Source of the DNA: Leptolyngbyaceae cyanobacterium
Lineage (GTDB): Bacteria > Cyanobacteriota > Cyanobacteriia > Cyanobacteriales > Aerosakkonemataceae
Length of the DNA: 64,000 bases
Assembly (NCBI GenBank): GCA_036703985.1
Contig: DATNQN010000137.1
Span: forward strand, 41,343-105,342
Direction: 5' to 3'
Made by a program: the position numbers and the translations under genes. Position 1 is the first letter of the stretch, and every line of letters begins with the position of its first letter. The notes beneath the pieces were generated by a model that was given only the letters and a program-made list of their open reading frames with translations, was not told the DNA's origin and ran no database searches. Positions 46,186 to 56,587 of this stretch are shown in pieces.

Positions 46186-47184
46186 ATGATTAACAAAATC
46201 CCAAATATATATATTCCGGTTAAGTTCTTGAAAGAGATTCCCCTGATTCAAGCACCCCCTCAATTAAGCGTGCTGGAGGCAGTTGCCTTCAAGCAAACCT
46301 TTCAACAGCTTTGCCAAGAAAGTCCCCTTCCCAGCCAAATTGTTGTAGATTTTAACCAAACTACTTTTATGGATAGCAGCGGTTTAGGGGCGCTGGTGAG
46401 TAGTTTAAAACTGGCACAGCAAAAAGGGATTAGATTAGTTCTGCGGAACGTCCGCTCTCAAGTCATGGCAGTATTGTCTCTGACCGGACTAAATGAAGTT
46501 TTTATTATTGAGCAAAGTACTGAATTAGTTAGCTCGAAGATAACTCGCCGTAGCGAATTGCAACCGCCACCGACCCATCGTTCCGTTCGTTCTTGGGTAA
46601 AGCGAGTCATTGATGTGGTGGGAGCATTGGTGGGATTGGGTATTACGGCGGTGTTGTTCGTTCCGATTACAATCGCAATTAAGTTAGATAGTCCGGGTCC
46701 GATTTTCTTCGGTCAGGTTCGTTGCGGTTGGATGGGAAGACGGTTTAGGATGTGGAAATTTCGATCGATGTGCGTGAATGCGGAAGCGCTAAAGTCTACC
46801 GTCGAAAACCAAATTACCGGTCCGCTGTTTAAAAATGATAACGATCCCCGCGTAACTAAAGTGGGTCGCTTTTTACGGCGGACGAGTTTAGATGAACTGC
46901 CCCAATTTTGGAACGTACTCAAAGGGGAAATGAGTTTAGTGGGAACTAGACCCCCGACTCCGGATGAGGTGGAAAGCTATGAAGTTCCAGAGTGGCAGCG
47001 TTTAGATGTTAAACCTGGGATGACGGGAGAATGGCAGGTTAGCGGACGTTCTCAACTCCGGACTTTTGAGGATGTAATTCGGTTGGATTTGAAGTATCAG
47101 AAGAATTGGAGCCTGATGTACGATCTTAAGCTTATTTTTAAGACTATTGCGGTAATTTTTCGCCGAAATAGCGGTGCTGTTTAG
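46186..47184 (+). CDS. STAS domain - sugar transferase fusion
   Basis: The first 115 residues form a STAS (anti-anti-sigma-like) domain with the phosphorylatable serine motif MDSSGLGALV. The next 200 are a bacterial sugar transferase of the WbaP/WcaJ class: KRVIDVVGALVGLGITAVLF, a reentrant/membrane helix, then KLDSPGPIFFGQVRCG, MWKFRSM, LDELPQFWNVLKGEMSLVGTRP and PGMTGEWQVSGRS. Such enzymes start lipid-linked polysaccharide synthesis by moving a sugar phosphate to undecaprenyl phosphate. The fusion suggests phospho-regulated exopolysaccharide initiation. The ATG at 46186 is the clear start. Confidence 0.93.
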   Translation: MINKIPNIYIPVKFLKEIPLIQAPPQLSVLEAVAFKQTFQQLCQESPLPSQIVVDFNQTTFMDSSGLGALVSSLKLAQQKGIRLVLRNVRSQVMAVLSLTGLNEVFIIEQSTELVSSKITRRSELQPPPTHRSVRSWVKRVIDVVGALVGLGITAVLFVPITIAIKLDSPGPIFFGQVRCGWMGRRFRMWKFRSMCVNAEALKSTVENQITGPLFKNDNDPRVTKVGRFLRRTSLDELPQFWNVLKGEMSLVGTRPPTPDEVESYEVPEWQRLDVKPGMTGEWQVSGRSQLRTFEDVIRLDLKYQKNWSLMYDLKLIFKTIAVIFRRNSGAV

Positions 47185-47902
47185 CAAATCGATGCTATTT
47201 TGGATAAATCGGGTAAAAAGTTCAAAATTTTGGGGATATTGGGTTAGCCACGGAAATTTGAGGATTAACCTAATGTATCTTTATCCTATTAGTGTGGCTA
47301 GTGTGGCAAAACTAAAAATGTAGGTTGGATCGATCGCGAACATTGAGAAAATCCTTGCTAGCTTTGGCTGATTCTCCGGTAAAGCTTCGTCTGGGTGCTT
47401 CACCCAACCTACAAAAATGGCGCGGATGCTTTTGGCTAACACTTCACTTAAGCGCCGTCACCTTTATTCGGTAGGAAGCAGGGGAGAAAGATTAGTGGCG
47501 CACGAGAAAGTAAATTGGTACGCGCTCTACCTTTCTATCGTGTAGTTTATCTCACTGCTAGCTGCCCTTTATTCTGGATGTCCAGACACGGATATTTTTT
47601 TCTTAATTAAAAACTCAGGTAGTCAGTACTTGACGATGTGGGAATAAAAGTTTTTATTATTTATAATAATCCAAGGTTTACGGTAAATATCAATCGGTAT
47701 ACAATCGATTGCGAACGAGCGATGTACAAATACATTGTAGGGGCAGATTCGGCTCTCATTGTTGTCTGATAAGCTACAAAGTTTTTAGCAAAGCAAAGGC
47801 AACCTTACTTTCGCTAAATCAGTTAAAATAAACAAACGGTAAGTAACACTTCAGTTACTCAAATAAATCATAATTTCAATAAATATTATATTTTTTAAAT
47901 CT
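47185..47902. other. 718-base intergenic region with repeats
   Basis: No gene or tRNA is visible. It contains an inverted-repeat element at 47319-47413, a copy of the GCGCTTAAGTGAA repeat at 47439-47466 (inverted with respect to 9915-9940), and an AT-rich stretch that probably includes the promoter of the hybrid kinase gene. A GTAGGGGC word near 47737 is typical of dispersed repeats. Confidence 0.5.
47319..47413. repeat. Inverted-repeat element with TGTAGGTTGG ends
   Basis: The ends TGTAGGTTGG and CCAACCTACA are exact inverted complements about 95 bases apart, and the element sits in a gene-free region. It has the look of a small non-autonomous repeat element; no target duplication is obvious. 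Confidence 0.65.
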
Positions 47903-50900
47903 ATGATGAACGCTAATATTTTAGTAATTGACGATACATCAGACAATTTATTATTGTTGGGTAAAGTTTTGACCGAACAAGGTTATCAGGTGCGACGAAT
48001 CAGAGAAGGAAATTTCGCTTTAAAAATCGCTAAAGAAGAACCTCCTGATTTAATTTTACTGGATATTATCATGCCTTCTCTTAATGGTTATGATATATGT
48101 TATCAGTTAAAAAAAGATGAACGGACGCGCCACATACCAGTAATTTTTTTAACTGTTAAAGGTGAGTTAATAGACAAAGTTAAAGGGTTTTCAATCGGAG
48201 CAGTAGATTATATAACGAAACCTTTTGAAATTGAAGAAGTTATCGCACGAGTAAACAATCAATTAAAGATTGCAAGTTTGCAAAAGCAATTAACGAACCA
48301 AAATGCTCGTCTTCGCCAAGAAATCAAAGAAAAACAACGGATCGAAATCCAATTAACCAATAGTGAGAAACTTAATCGCTCGATTTTAAATTCTGCTCCA
48401 GTGGGAATTTGTTTAACCGATGCAGATGGTAAATTTTTAGCAGTGAATCCTGCTTATTGCAAATTGTACGGATTTGAAGAAAATGAATTAATAGGTCAAG
48501 ATTTTACTATTCATTTTCATCATTTAGCAAAGCAAGAAAAAGCTTTATTGATGAAACAATATAAGCAATTCATTAACGGTAATGAAGAGTATGCAAAAGG
48601 AGAGTTTACGGCTTGTAAAAAAAATGGTTCGCAGTTGTTCGTCGATATAACGCGAGGAGTATTTCAGCAGGATGATAAGAGCTTTTATGTGGTGACGACG
48701 GTTAAAGATATTACCTCTCGTAAATTAACCGAGCTAGCTTTAGAAAGAGAATTACATCGCAGCAAACTACTACAGCAAATCACCGAACAGATTCGTTCTC
48801 AGTGGGATACAGAGCAAATTTTTGCATCTGCTGCCAGACAAATAGGCATGGCTTTTAACGTAAGTCGCTGTCATATTTTACTTTATAAACCCCAACCAGT
48901 AGCCGAGTTATTAGTTTTGGGTGATTATGTAATACCGGGATATATTTCTCTAAAAAATTCAGCAGTTCCTATTACAAACAATCCTCACGCACAACAAGTT
49001 TTATTACAGGATAAAGCAATTGTTTCCAACAATGTTTATACCAATCCTTTACTGAAAAATGCTCGATCGATTTGCCGAGATGGTCAAGTTAAATCATTGT
49101 TAGCAATACGTACTTCGTATCAAGGAGAAGCAAATGGGGCTATCGGCTTAGATCAGTGCGATCGCTATCGAGAATGGACGCCAGAAGAAATCGAATTACT
49201 AGAAGCAATTGCCATTCAGTTAGGAATTGCGATCGCGCAAGCTCAATTACTCGAACAAGAAAAACAAGCACGTCTCGAGCTCTCACGACAAAATCAAGCT
49301 CTCAGTTTAATAGTACAGGGAACAGCAGCGCAGGTTGGCAATAATTTTTTTCATTCTTGCACTCGCTATCTAGCGGAAGTCATGCAAGTACAGTATGCGT
49401 TGATAGCCAAATTAGTTGATTCAAATAGTACTAAAAGCCGAACATTAGCATTTTGGACGGGCGAAATTTGGGTAAATAATTTTGAATATGATTTAAGGGA
49501 AACGCCTTGCGAAGATATAGCAAATGGAAAAAAGTGCTTCTATTCTCATAACGTCCAAACTTTATTTCCCAACGATCCCTACTTAATTGAATTAAATGCT
49601 GAAAGTTATCTGGGAATACCCCTGGCTAATTCCAATGGAAATGTGTTAGGTTTATTAGTTCTTATAGATACCAAACCAATTGTTTTGGATTCCACAAAAG
49701 AACTAATTTTACAAATTTTTGCAGCGCGTGCTAGTGCAGAATTAGAGCAACAAAATATTAAAGAAGCACTACAAGAAAGCGAACATACATTGCGAGCTAT
49801 TTTTAATTGTAGTTTTCAATTCATGGCAATTTTGCAACCAAACGGGATTTTAATAGGAGCAAATCAAACTGCTTTAGATTTTGCTGGAGTTGAAGAAAAA
49901 GATATTATCGGGCTACCTTTTTGGGAAACACCTTGGTGGAGCCTTTCTCAAGAAAGTCGCAAGCAATTAAAACAGGCTATTAAAAAAGCTGCTTCTGGGA
50001 AATTAGTTCGTTATGAAGTGGATGTAGTTGGTGCAAAAGATCGGGTGATAACGATCGACTTTTCTATTAAACCGATCTACGATCAGAGCGGAAATTTAAT
50101 ATTGTTAATTCCGGAAGGCCGAGATATTAGCGATCGCAAAAATAGCGAAAAACTATTACAACAGCAAAGTGCGGCAATGGCCGCCGCGACAGATGGTATT
50201 GCTATCCTCGATCGTCAAGGAAAATTTATTTATTTAAACGATGCTTACATTAAAGCATTTGGCTATAGTAATACTGCTCAATTACTCGGTAAAAATTGGC
50301 AAATCCTTTATGACGAAGCAGAATTAAATCGATTTGACGAAGAAATAATACCTATTTTACTGAAAGAAGGTTGTATCCGCATAGAAACCAAAGGTATAAA
50401 GCGAGATGGCTCGACATTTCCCCATGAAGTAACGGTAACTTTGTTAGACACTGGAGAGAGAATTTGTATCGTTCGCGATATCGGGGAAAGGAAAAGAACT
50501 GAAGAAGCGTTAAAGGAGAGCGCAGAAAGAGAAAAAGCTTTAGCTGCTGCCGTTCAAAGAATTCGTCAATCTTTAGACTTAGAAACGATTTTTTCTGCTA
50601 CCACTGAAGAACTGCGGCAAGTGATCGATTGCGATCGAGTTGTCATTTATCGTTTTAATCCTGATTGGACTGGTCAATTCGTTGCCGAATCAATCGCCGT
50701 TCAAAGTAACAGCTTTTCTGTCATGGAAGACGAAAACAAAACACTCCAGATCGCTGTTGAAAAAAACTTATCAGACCAGTGCCGTCTTCAGGTATTGCTC
50801 AATTCACCAAATATATGGCAGGACACTTATTTAAAAGACAATCCCAATACTAACCATCAAATGCTCAGTAATTATTTAGTAGTTGAAGACATCTATAAAG

Positions 50901-52633
50901 CGAACTTCAGTCTATGTTACTTAGAGCGCTTAGAACAATTCAAAATTAGGTCTTACATTATTGTACCGATTTTTTGCGGTTCTCAAATTTGGGGTTTACT
51001 CGCAGTTTATCAACACTTTAATTCTCGGCAATGGAAAGAAGCTGAAATAAATATTGTCAGCCAAATTGGTAATCAATTAGGGGTGGCTTTGCAACAATCT
51101 GAATTGTTAGCACAAACTAAAATGCAATCAGAAGCACTGCAAAAAGCCGTGCTTGCCGCTGATGCTGCTAATCGCGCTAAAAGTGAATTCTTAGCATCGA
51201 TGAGCCATGAATTGAGAACCCCACTCAATGCTATTTTGGGTTTTACTCAAGTAATTAGCTTTGATAATTACTTATCACAAAAACATCAAGAGAATTTAGA
51301 TACCATCAATAGAGCAGGTGAACATCTGCTTACCTTGATTAATGATATCTTAGAAATGTCCAAAATCGAGGCAGGTAGAACCACACTAAATCAAAGCAGT
51401 TTCCGTATTATTGAATTACTAAAAAGTTTAGAAAAAATGTTGGAATTAAAAGCTGCTTCTAAAGGTTTGATTTTACTATTTAAATACTCTTCTGGCTTGC
51501 CAGAATTTATTTATACTGATGCTGGCAAATTACGCCAAGTACTGCTAAATCTATTAGGTAATGCTATTAAATTCACTGAAAAAGGTAGCGTGATTTTACG
51601 AGTAAAGTCTCAAATATTAAAAAAATATTCTTCATTAACTACTCATCAGCATTACAGAATTATGTTTGAAATAGAAGATACGGGAACTGGTATTGCGCCA
51701 GAAGAAATTCGGCTTCTATTTGAACCTTTCGGACAAACAGAAACCGGGAAAAAATCTCAGCAAGGTACTGGTTTGGGTTTACCTATTAGTCGAAAGTACG
51801 TCCAAATGATGGGAGGAGATATTAAAGTTAACAGCACTCTCAATGTTGGCAGTTTATTTACCTTTGATATATTGGCAAGCGTACCTGAAAATGTTGAAGA
51901 GCAGTTATCTATAGAAGAGGACAAAAAAATTATTGGTTTAGCATCTAATCAACAAAAATATCGTATTTTAATAGTTGAAGACACGCCTGACAGTCAGATT
52001 TTAATGTCCAAACTTTTAAAACCAATAGGATTTGAAGTTAAAGAAGCTAGTAACGGGCTAGAAGGATTAAAGCTTTGGGAAAAGTGGCAGCCTCATTTAA
52101 TATTTATGGATATGCGAATGCCTATAATGGATGGCTATGAAGCTACTAAGCAAATTCGAGCTAAAGAATCCCAAAGGAATCTGAAAAAAGCAAAAAAATC
52201 TTCTAAAACGAATAAAACAGTAATTATTGCTTTAACTGCCAGCGCTTTTGAAGAACAGCGTCAGATGATTTTTTCAGTTGGTTGCAATGATTTAATTCGT
52301 AAGCCTTTTTCAGTAAAATTATTGTTGGAAAGAATTAGCCAATATTTAGGAGTACAATACCTTTACGAACAAAATCAAGAAATAGTAAATAGCCCCGAAA
52401 AAATCGAAAATATTAATCGTTTACATTTGCGTAACTATTTATTGCAAATGCCTCCAGAATGGATAGACCAACTATATGATGCTGCTACAGAGTGTAGCGA
52501 TAATATGATTTTAGAGCTAGTAGAAAAAATTAAATCAAAAAATGAAGTATTAAGCACTACTTTAGCTAATTTAGCCAAAAACTTTTTATTTGAGACAATC
52601 ATCGAGATAATTGAAGAGCTTAATAATGATTAA
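47903..52633 (+). CDS. Hybrid sensor histidine kinase (REC-PAS-GAF-PAS-PAS-GAF-HisKA-HATPase-REC)
   Basis: A 1576-residue cytosolic sensor. In order: a receiver at 4-120 (phospho-Asp in LILLDIIMP), PAS near 160-275, two GAF-like domains (300-455 and 470-620), PAS twice (625-870), a bilin-type GAF near 890-1075 (RQVIDCDRVVIYRFNPDW is the phytochrome-like signature, with no obvious chromophore Cys), HisKA near 1100-1165 (SMSHELRTPLNA), ATPase (NLLGNAIKFT, GTGLGLPIS), then a second receiver near 1355-1490 (LIFMDMRMP). It is the first of three signalling genes; the next ATG lies inside its end. Confidence 0.93.
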   Translation: MMNANILVIDDTSDNLLLLGKVLTEQGYQVRRIREGNFALKIAKEEPPDLILLDIIMPSLNGYDICYQLKKDERTRHIPVIFLTVKGELIDKVKGFSIGAVDYITKPFEIEEVIARVNNQLKIASLQKQLTNQNARLRQEIKEKQRIEIQLTNSEKLNRSILNSAPVGICLTDADGKFLAVNPAYCKLYGFEENELIGQDFTIHFHHLAKQEKALLMKQYKQFINGNEEYAKGEFTACKKNGSQLFVDITRGVFQQDDKSFYVVTTVKDITSRKLTELALERELHRSKLLQQITEQIRSQWDTEQIFASAARQIGMAFNVSRCHILLYKPQPVAELLVLGDYVIPGYISLKNSAVPITNNPHAQQVLLQDKAIVSNNVYTNPLLKNARSICRDGQVKSLLAIRTSYQGEANGAIGLDQCDRYREWTPEEIELLEAIAIQLGIAIAQAQLLEQEKQARLELSRQNQALSLIVQGTAAQVGNNFFHSCTRYLAEVMQVQYALIAKLVDSNSTKSRTLAFWTGEIWVNNFEYDLRETPCEDIANGKKCFYSHNVQTLFPNDPYLIELNAESYLGIPLANSNGNVLGLLVLIDTKPIVLDSTKELILQIFAARASAELEQQNIKEALQESEHTLRAIFNCSFQFMAILQPNGILIGANQTALDFAGVEEKDIIGLPFWETPWWSLSQESRKQLKQAIKKAASGKLVRYEVDVVGAKDRVITIDFSIKPIYDQSGNLILLIPEGRDISDRKNSEKLLQQQSAAMAAATDGIAILDRQGKFIYLNDAYIKAFGYSNTAQLLGKNWQILYDEAELNRFDEEIIPILLKEGCIRIETKGIKRDGSTFPHEVTVTLLDTGERICIVRDIGERKRTEEALKESAEREKALAAAVQRIRQSLDLETIFSATTEELRQVIDCDRVVIYRFNPDWTGQFVAESIAVQSNSFSVMEDENKTLQIAVEKNLSDQCRLQVLLNSPNIWQDTYLKDNPNTNHQMLSNYLVVEDIYKANFSLCYLERLEQFKIRSYIIVPIFCGSQIWGLLAVYQHFNSRQWKEAEINIVSQIGNQLGVALQQSELLAQTKMQSEALQKAVLAADAANRAKSEFLASMSHELRTPLNAILGFTQVISFDNYLSQKHQENLDTINRAGEHLLTLINDILEMSKIEAGRTTLNQSSFRIIELLKSLEKMLELKAASKGLILLFKYSSGLPEFIYTDAGKLRQVLLNLLGNAIKFTEKGSVILRVKSQILKKYSSLTTHQHYRIMFEIEDTGTGIAPEEIRLLFEPFGQTETGKKSQQGTGLGLPISRKYVQMMGGDIKVNSTLNVGSLFTFDILASVPENVEEQLSIEEDKKIIGLASNQQKYRILIVEDTPDSQILMSKLLKPIGFEVKEASNGLEGLKLWEKWQPHLIFMDMRMPIMDGYEATKQIRAKESQRNLKKAKKSSKTNKTVIIALTASAFEEQRQMIFSVGCNDLIRKPFSVKLLLERISQYLGVQYLYEQNQEIVNSPEKIENINRLHLRNYLLQMPPEWIDQLYDAATECSDNMILELVEKIKSKNEVLSTTLANLAKNFLFETIIEIIEELNND

Positions 52634-54461
52634 AAAGAATTTCGATCCAACTAAAAAAAGCATTCTTATTGTAGATAACAACCCAGATAACATTCGATTT
52701 CTCTCTCAAATTTTAATGAGTTGGGGATACCAGGTGAGAAAAGCTTTAAATGGTAAAACTGCTATTAAATCTTGCCAAAAGACTTTACCGGATTTAATTT
52801 TATTAGATATTATGATGCCGGATATAGACGGTTATGAAGTATGCCAACATCTAAAAAATCATGAAAAAACTAGCAGTATACCAATAATTTTTTTGAGCGC
52901 TCTTAACGATGCTTTTGATAAAATTAAAGCTTTTAACGTGGGAGGAGCAGATTATATTACCAAACCTTTTCAGCTAGAAGAAGTTGTAATTCGAGTGCAA
53001 AATCAACTAATTGCTAGAGAAGCTGAAATAAAAATAATTCAACTGAATACGCAACTTGAATTAAAGGTAATGGAACGAACTGCTCAGTTAAAAAAAGCTA
53101 ATCAGGAATTAAAGCGAGAGATATTAGAACGGCAGCATTTGCAAAATCAATTGTTACATTTAGCTTTACACGATTCCCTAACTAATTTGCCAAATCGAGC
53201 GTTATTTATGGAACGCTTAGAAGCTGCACTACAAAAAGCTAAATCAGACACGTCTTATCAATTTGCAGTGCTATTTCTAGATTGCGATCGTTTTAAAGTG
53301 ATTAACGATTCTCTCGGTCATTTAGTAGGAGATGAATTGCTAATTGCGATTGCTAATAGATTGAAAAGTTGTATCAATGAATCAGATACTTTAGCTAGAT
53401 TAGGCGGTGATGAATTTGCCATTATTTTAGAAAATATAGTAAATATTAATAGTACTACTCAACAAGTAGGTGAAATGATTCTCGAACAATTTTCGACAGC
53501 TTTTAAATTATCCAGACATGAAGTTTTTATTAAAGCCAGTATAGGGATTTCTTTTGGTAATATTGAGTATGAAAAACCAGAGTATTTACTGAGAGACGCT
53601 GATTTGGCGATGTATCATGCCAAGGCATTAGGAAAAAATCGATATTATATTTTCGATCCAAACTTACATCAAAAAGCGTTTAAACTTTTGCAATTAGAAA
53701 ATGACTTACGAAGAGCAATAGAACGAAAAGAATTTGTGGTTTACTATCAGCCTATAGTCCGTCTCAACACTGGCAAAATTGCTGGATTTGAAGCGCTGAT
53801 CAGGTGGCAGCATCCTACTCTTGGGATGGTTTCTCCTGGAGAGTTTATTCCAATCGCTGAAGAAACTGGATTAATTGCTGAAATGGATATTTGGGTATTA
53901 AAAAAAGCTTGTCAGCAGCTACATATTTGGCAAAATACTGCGCCGATCGATGGAGATTTAACCATCAGCGTAAATCTTTCAGCACGCTTATTTTCCATGC
54001 CTTATTTAGTTGAAAAAGTTGAAGAAATTATTCGGAAATCAAAAATTAATTGTGCGAATTTAAAGCTGGAAGTCACGGAAAGTACCATTATGGAGGACAA
54101 TTCATCATCAAAACAAATTATTCAGGCATTTAAGCAGCAAGGAATTCAACTATGTATTGATGATTTTGGCACGGGTCACTCTTCCTTAAGTTATTTAGAA
54201 GAATTGCCCTTTAGTATACTCAAAATTGACAGATGTTTTGTTAAGCGAATTAATGAGCATCAAAAAACAGGATTAGTGCCAACGATTATTAGTATTGCAC
54301 GCTCGATGAAAATGAGCGCGATCGCAGAAGGCATAGAAACACTTGAACAACTAGCACGTCTACGAGATTTAAGTTGCGATTTTGGGCAAGGTTACCTTTT
54401 TTCTCAACCCTTAGAGACTAAATTAGCTACCAATCTACTCGTAGCTTCACCCCAGTGGTAA
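52626..54461 (+). CDS. Response regulator with GGDEF and EAL domains
   Basis: A 611-residue protein from the ATG at 52626, which overlaps the stop of the hybrid kinase gene by eight bases, so translation is coupled. The receiver domain has its Asp in LILLDIMMPDIDGYE; then come a coiled coil, GGDEF (residues in ARLGGDEFAIIL, intact) and EAL (GFEALIRWQHP, DDFGTGHSSLSYL, also intact). It may therefore both make and degrade cyclic di-GMP. The partner kinase is probably the upstream gene. Confidence 0.93.
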   Translation: MIKKNFDPTKKSILIVDNNPDNIRFLSQILMSWGYQVRKALNGKTAIKSCQKTLPDLILLDIMMPDIDGYEVCQHLKNHEKTSSIPIIFLSALNDAFDKIKAFNVGGADYITKPFQLEEVVIRVQNQLIAREAEIKIIQLNTQLELKVMERTAQLKKANQELKREILERQHLQNQLLHLALHDSLTNLPNRALFMERLEAALQKAKSDTSYQFAVLFLDCDRFKVINDSLGHLVGDELLIAIANRLKSCINESDTLARLGGDEFAIILENIVNINSTTQQVGEMILEQFSTAFKLSRHEVFIKASIGISFGNIEYEKPEYLLRDADLAMYHAKALGKNRYYIFDPNLHQKAFKLLQLENDLRRAIERKEFVVYYQPIVRLNTGKIAGFEALIRWQHPTLGMVSPGEFIPIAEETGLIAEMDIWVLKKACQQLHIWQNTAPIDGDLTISVNLSARLFSMPYLVEKVEEIIRKSKINCANLKLEVTESTIMEDNSSSKQIIQAFKQQGIQLCIDDFGTGHSSLSYLEELPFSILKIDRCFVKRINEHQKTGLVPTIISIARSMKMSAIAEGIETLEQLARLRDLSCDFGQGYLFSQPLETKLATNLLVASPQW

Positions 54462-54703
54462 TGTTGAGATAAGTTAAAAAATGAGGAATAACTATTACTC
54501 TGATTAAATTATAACTTTTGCTTATAAATTAAAAATATCTCCGATCTCTACCTACTTATAGCAAAAAGCAGGAAACAGAGGGCTTTGATGTAAAAGGTAA
54601 AAGTCCCAAATCAGAAAATTTGAGTAATTTATCACGTCCTAATCGCTTTGACAATTTCTATACATTACATTCTTAATTTACTTTGAAAATTTGGCTAATC
54701 AAA

Positions 54704-56533
54704 ATGAATAACCAGCAAACAAAAAAATCTCAAATAGAAATTCTAATAGTTGACGATCAATTAGATAACTTACGAGTATTGTCTCAAATTCTAAACGAAC
54801 AAGGTTATTTAGTTCGTAAAGCATTAAGTGGAAAGCTCGCTTTAAATACCTGTCAAAAAAGTTTACCCGACCTAATTTTGCTTGATATCAATATGCCAGA
54901 TATGAATGGATATCAAGTTTGCCAACGTTTAAAAGAAAACCCAAAAACTTGTCGGATTCCGATCATTTTTATTAGTGCTTTAGATGATGTATTAGATAAA
55001 GAAAAAGCTTTTGACATAGGAGGAGTAGATTATATTACCAAACCCTTTCAAGTAAGAGAAGTGATATTGCGGATAGAAAATCACCTTAAACTGAATTCTT
55101 TGCAATTGAAGTTACAAGAACAAAATGTAGCTTTACAGCAAGAAATAGCGGAACGTCAAAAAATTCAAGAGTCATTAGAATTAAGTGAGGATAGAAATCG
55201 AAGTTTACTCGATGCCATTCCGGATTTGATGCTACGCATTAGTAAATTTGGGGTTTTATTAGATTATATAAAAGCAAACAATTCTTTACAAGCAAAAACT
55301 AACTCACTAGTTGACAAAATTCATGGGGGAAACTATATAGAGTTTTTTCATAAAGATAACGTCGTAGGCAAAAATTTATCTGAAGTCTTATCTAGCGATT
55401 TGTCCATTTGGCTGATGTACTATGTAGAAGAAGTACTTTTAACCTCTGAAATTAAAATAGGAGAGTACGTTCAACAAATAAATAGTCATTGGCACGCTTA
55501 CGAAGCTAGATTTGTTAAAAGCGGTGAAGATGAAGTTTTAGTTTTAGTCCGCGATATTTCTGAACGCAAGCAAGCAGAGGCGGAAAGGCTGAAATCAGAA
55601 GCATTATTGACCAGCCAAAAGCAGCAATTAGAAAAAGCTTTAAACGATCTTAAAAATGCTCAAGTTCAATTAATTCAAAATGAAAAAATGGTAGCTTTGG
55701 GTCAATTAGTAGCTGGTATAGCTCACGAAATTAATAACCCGGTGAATTTTATTTATGCTAATCTTACTTATGCTCATAATTATATAGAAGAATTAATCAA
55801 TATAGTCCAAGCCTATCAAGAAGAGTATCCTAATCCCAGCCATAAAATTCAAGAATTAGTTAAAGATGTAGAATTAAATTTCTTAATAGAAGATGTACAA
55901 AGTATTATTGATGCTATGCACAAAGGAGCTAAACGCATCCAACAAATCGTGCTTTCTCTGCAAAACTTTTCTAGGCTGAACGAATCTGAGATGAAATCAG
56001 TAGATATTCATGAAGGCATTGATAATACCATCTTAGTTTTGCAGCACAAATTAAGAGAAAGAGCAAATCGTCCGGCTATAGAAATTATCAAAGAATATGG
56101 AGAACTACGGTTAGTCAATTGTTATGCTAGCCAACTTAACCAAGTGTTTTTAAACTTGTTGAATAATGCAATTGATGCGATAGATTTAAAATGCCATCAA
56201 TGGAGTGAAGCAAAAGATGAAAATTTACGGTCTTTCAATCCGAAAATTCGGATCGTTACGGAATCGATCGCTTCTAATAAAGTGAGAATTAGGATCGCCG
56301 ATAATGGTAATGGTATTGCTGATTCAGTACGATCGCGTTTGTTCGATCCCTTTTTTACCACCAAACCCGTCGGTAGCGGTACTGGACTAGGATTATCAAT
56401 TAGTTATCAGATTGTAGTTCAAAAACACGGTGGAAGACTCACTTGTTGTTCTTCACCAGGAGAAGGATCGGAGTTTGCCATTGAAATCCCGGTAGAACAA
56501 ATAAATAACCCTTTTCAAAAAAATGAGGACTGA
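54704..56533 (+). CDS. Receiver-PAS-histidine kinase
   Basis: A 609-residue protein from the ATG at 54704 (an in-frame TTG at 54683 is weaker). The receiver domain (phospho-Asp in LILLDINMPDMNGYQ) is followed by a PAS-like sensing domain, a coiled coil, and a histidine kinase core of the type with a long spacer: LVAGIAHEINNPVNFIYANL, then N box NLLNNAIDAID and GTGLGLSISYQIV. Its receiver domain closely resembles those of the two genes upstream. The stop codon lies in a palindromic repeat at 56524-56545. Confidence 0.92.
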   Translation: MNNQQTKKSQIEILIVDDQLDNLRVLSQILNEQGYLVRKALSGKLALNTCQKSLPDLILLDINMPDMNGYQVCQRLKENPKTCRIPIIFISALDDVLDKEKAFDIGGVDYITKPFQVREVILRIENHLKLNSLQLKLQEQNVALQQEIAERQKIQESLELSEDRNRSLLDAIPDLMLRISKFGVLLDYIKANNSLQAKTNSLVDKIHGGNYIEFFHKDNVVGKNLSEVLSSDLSIWLMYYVEEVLLTSEIKIGEYVQQINSHWHAYEARFVKSGEDEVLVLVRDISERKQAEAERLKSEALLTSQKQQLEKALNDLKNAQVQLIQNEKMVALGQLVAGIAHEINNPVNFIYANLTYAHNYIEELINIVQAYQEEYPNPSHKIQELVKDVELNFLIEDVQSIIDAMHKGAKRIQQIVLSLQNFSRLNESEMKSVDIHEGIDNTILVLQHKLRERANRPAIEIIKEYGELRLVNCYASQLNQVFLNLLNNAIDAIDLKCHQWSEAKDENLRSFNPKIRIVTESIASNKVRIRIADNGNGIADSVRSRLFDPFFTTKPVGSGTGLGLSISYQIVVQKHGGRLTCCSSPGEGSEFAIEIPVEQINNPFQKNED

Positions 56534-56545
56534 ATTCCTCACTAC
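56524..56545. repeat. GAGGACT palindromic repeat, second copy
   Basis: The palindrome TGAGGACTGAATTCCTCA with a CTAC flank shares its words with 28555-28610. The TGA stop of the preceding kinase gene lies within it. Confidence 0.6.
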
Positions 56546-56587
56546 AAATCTAAATTAGTTCATAGTAATAACTTTAATCATCTTTGC

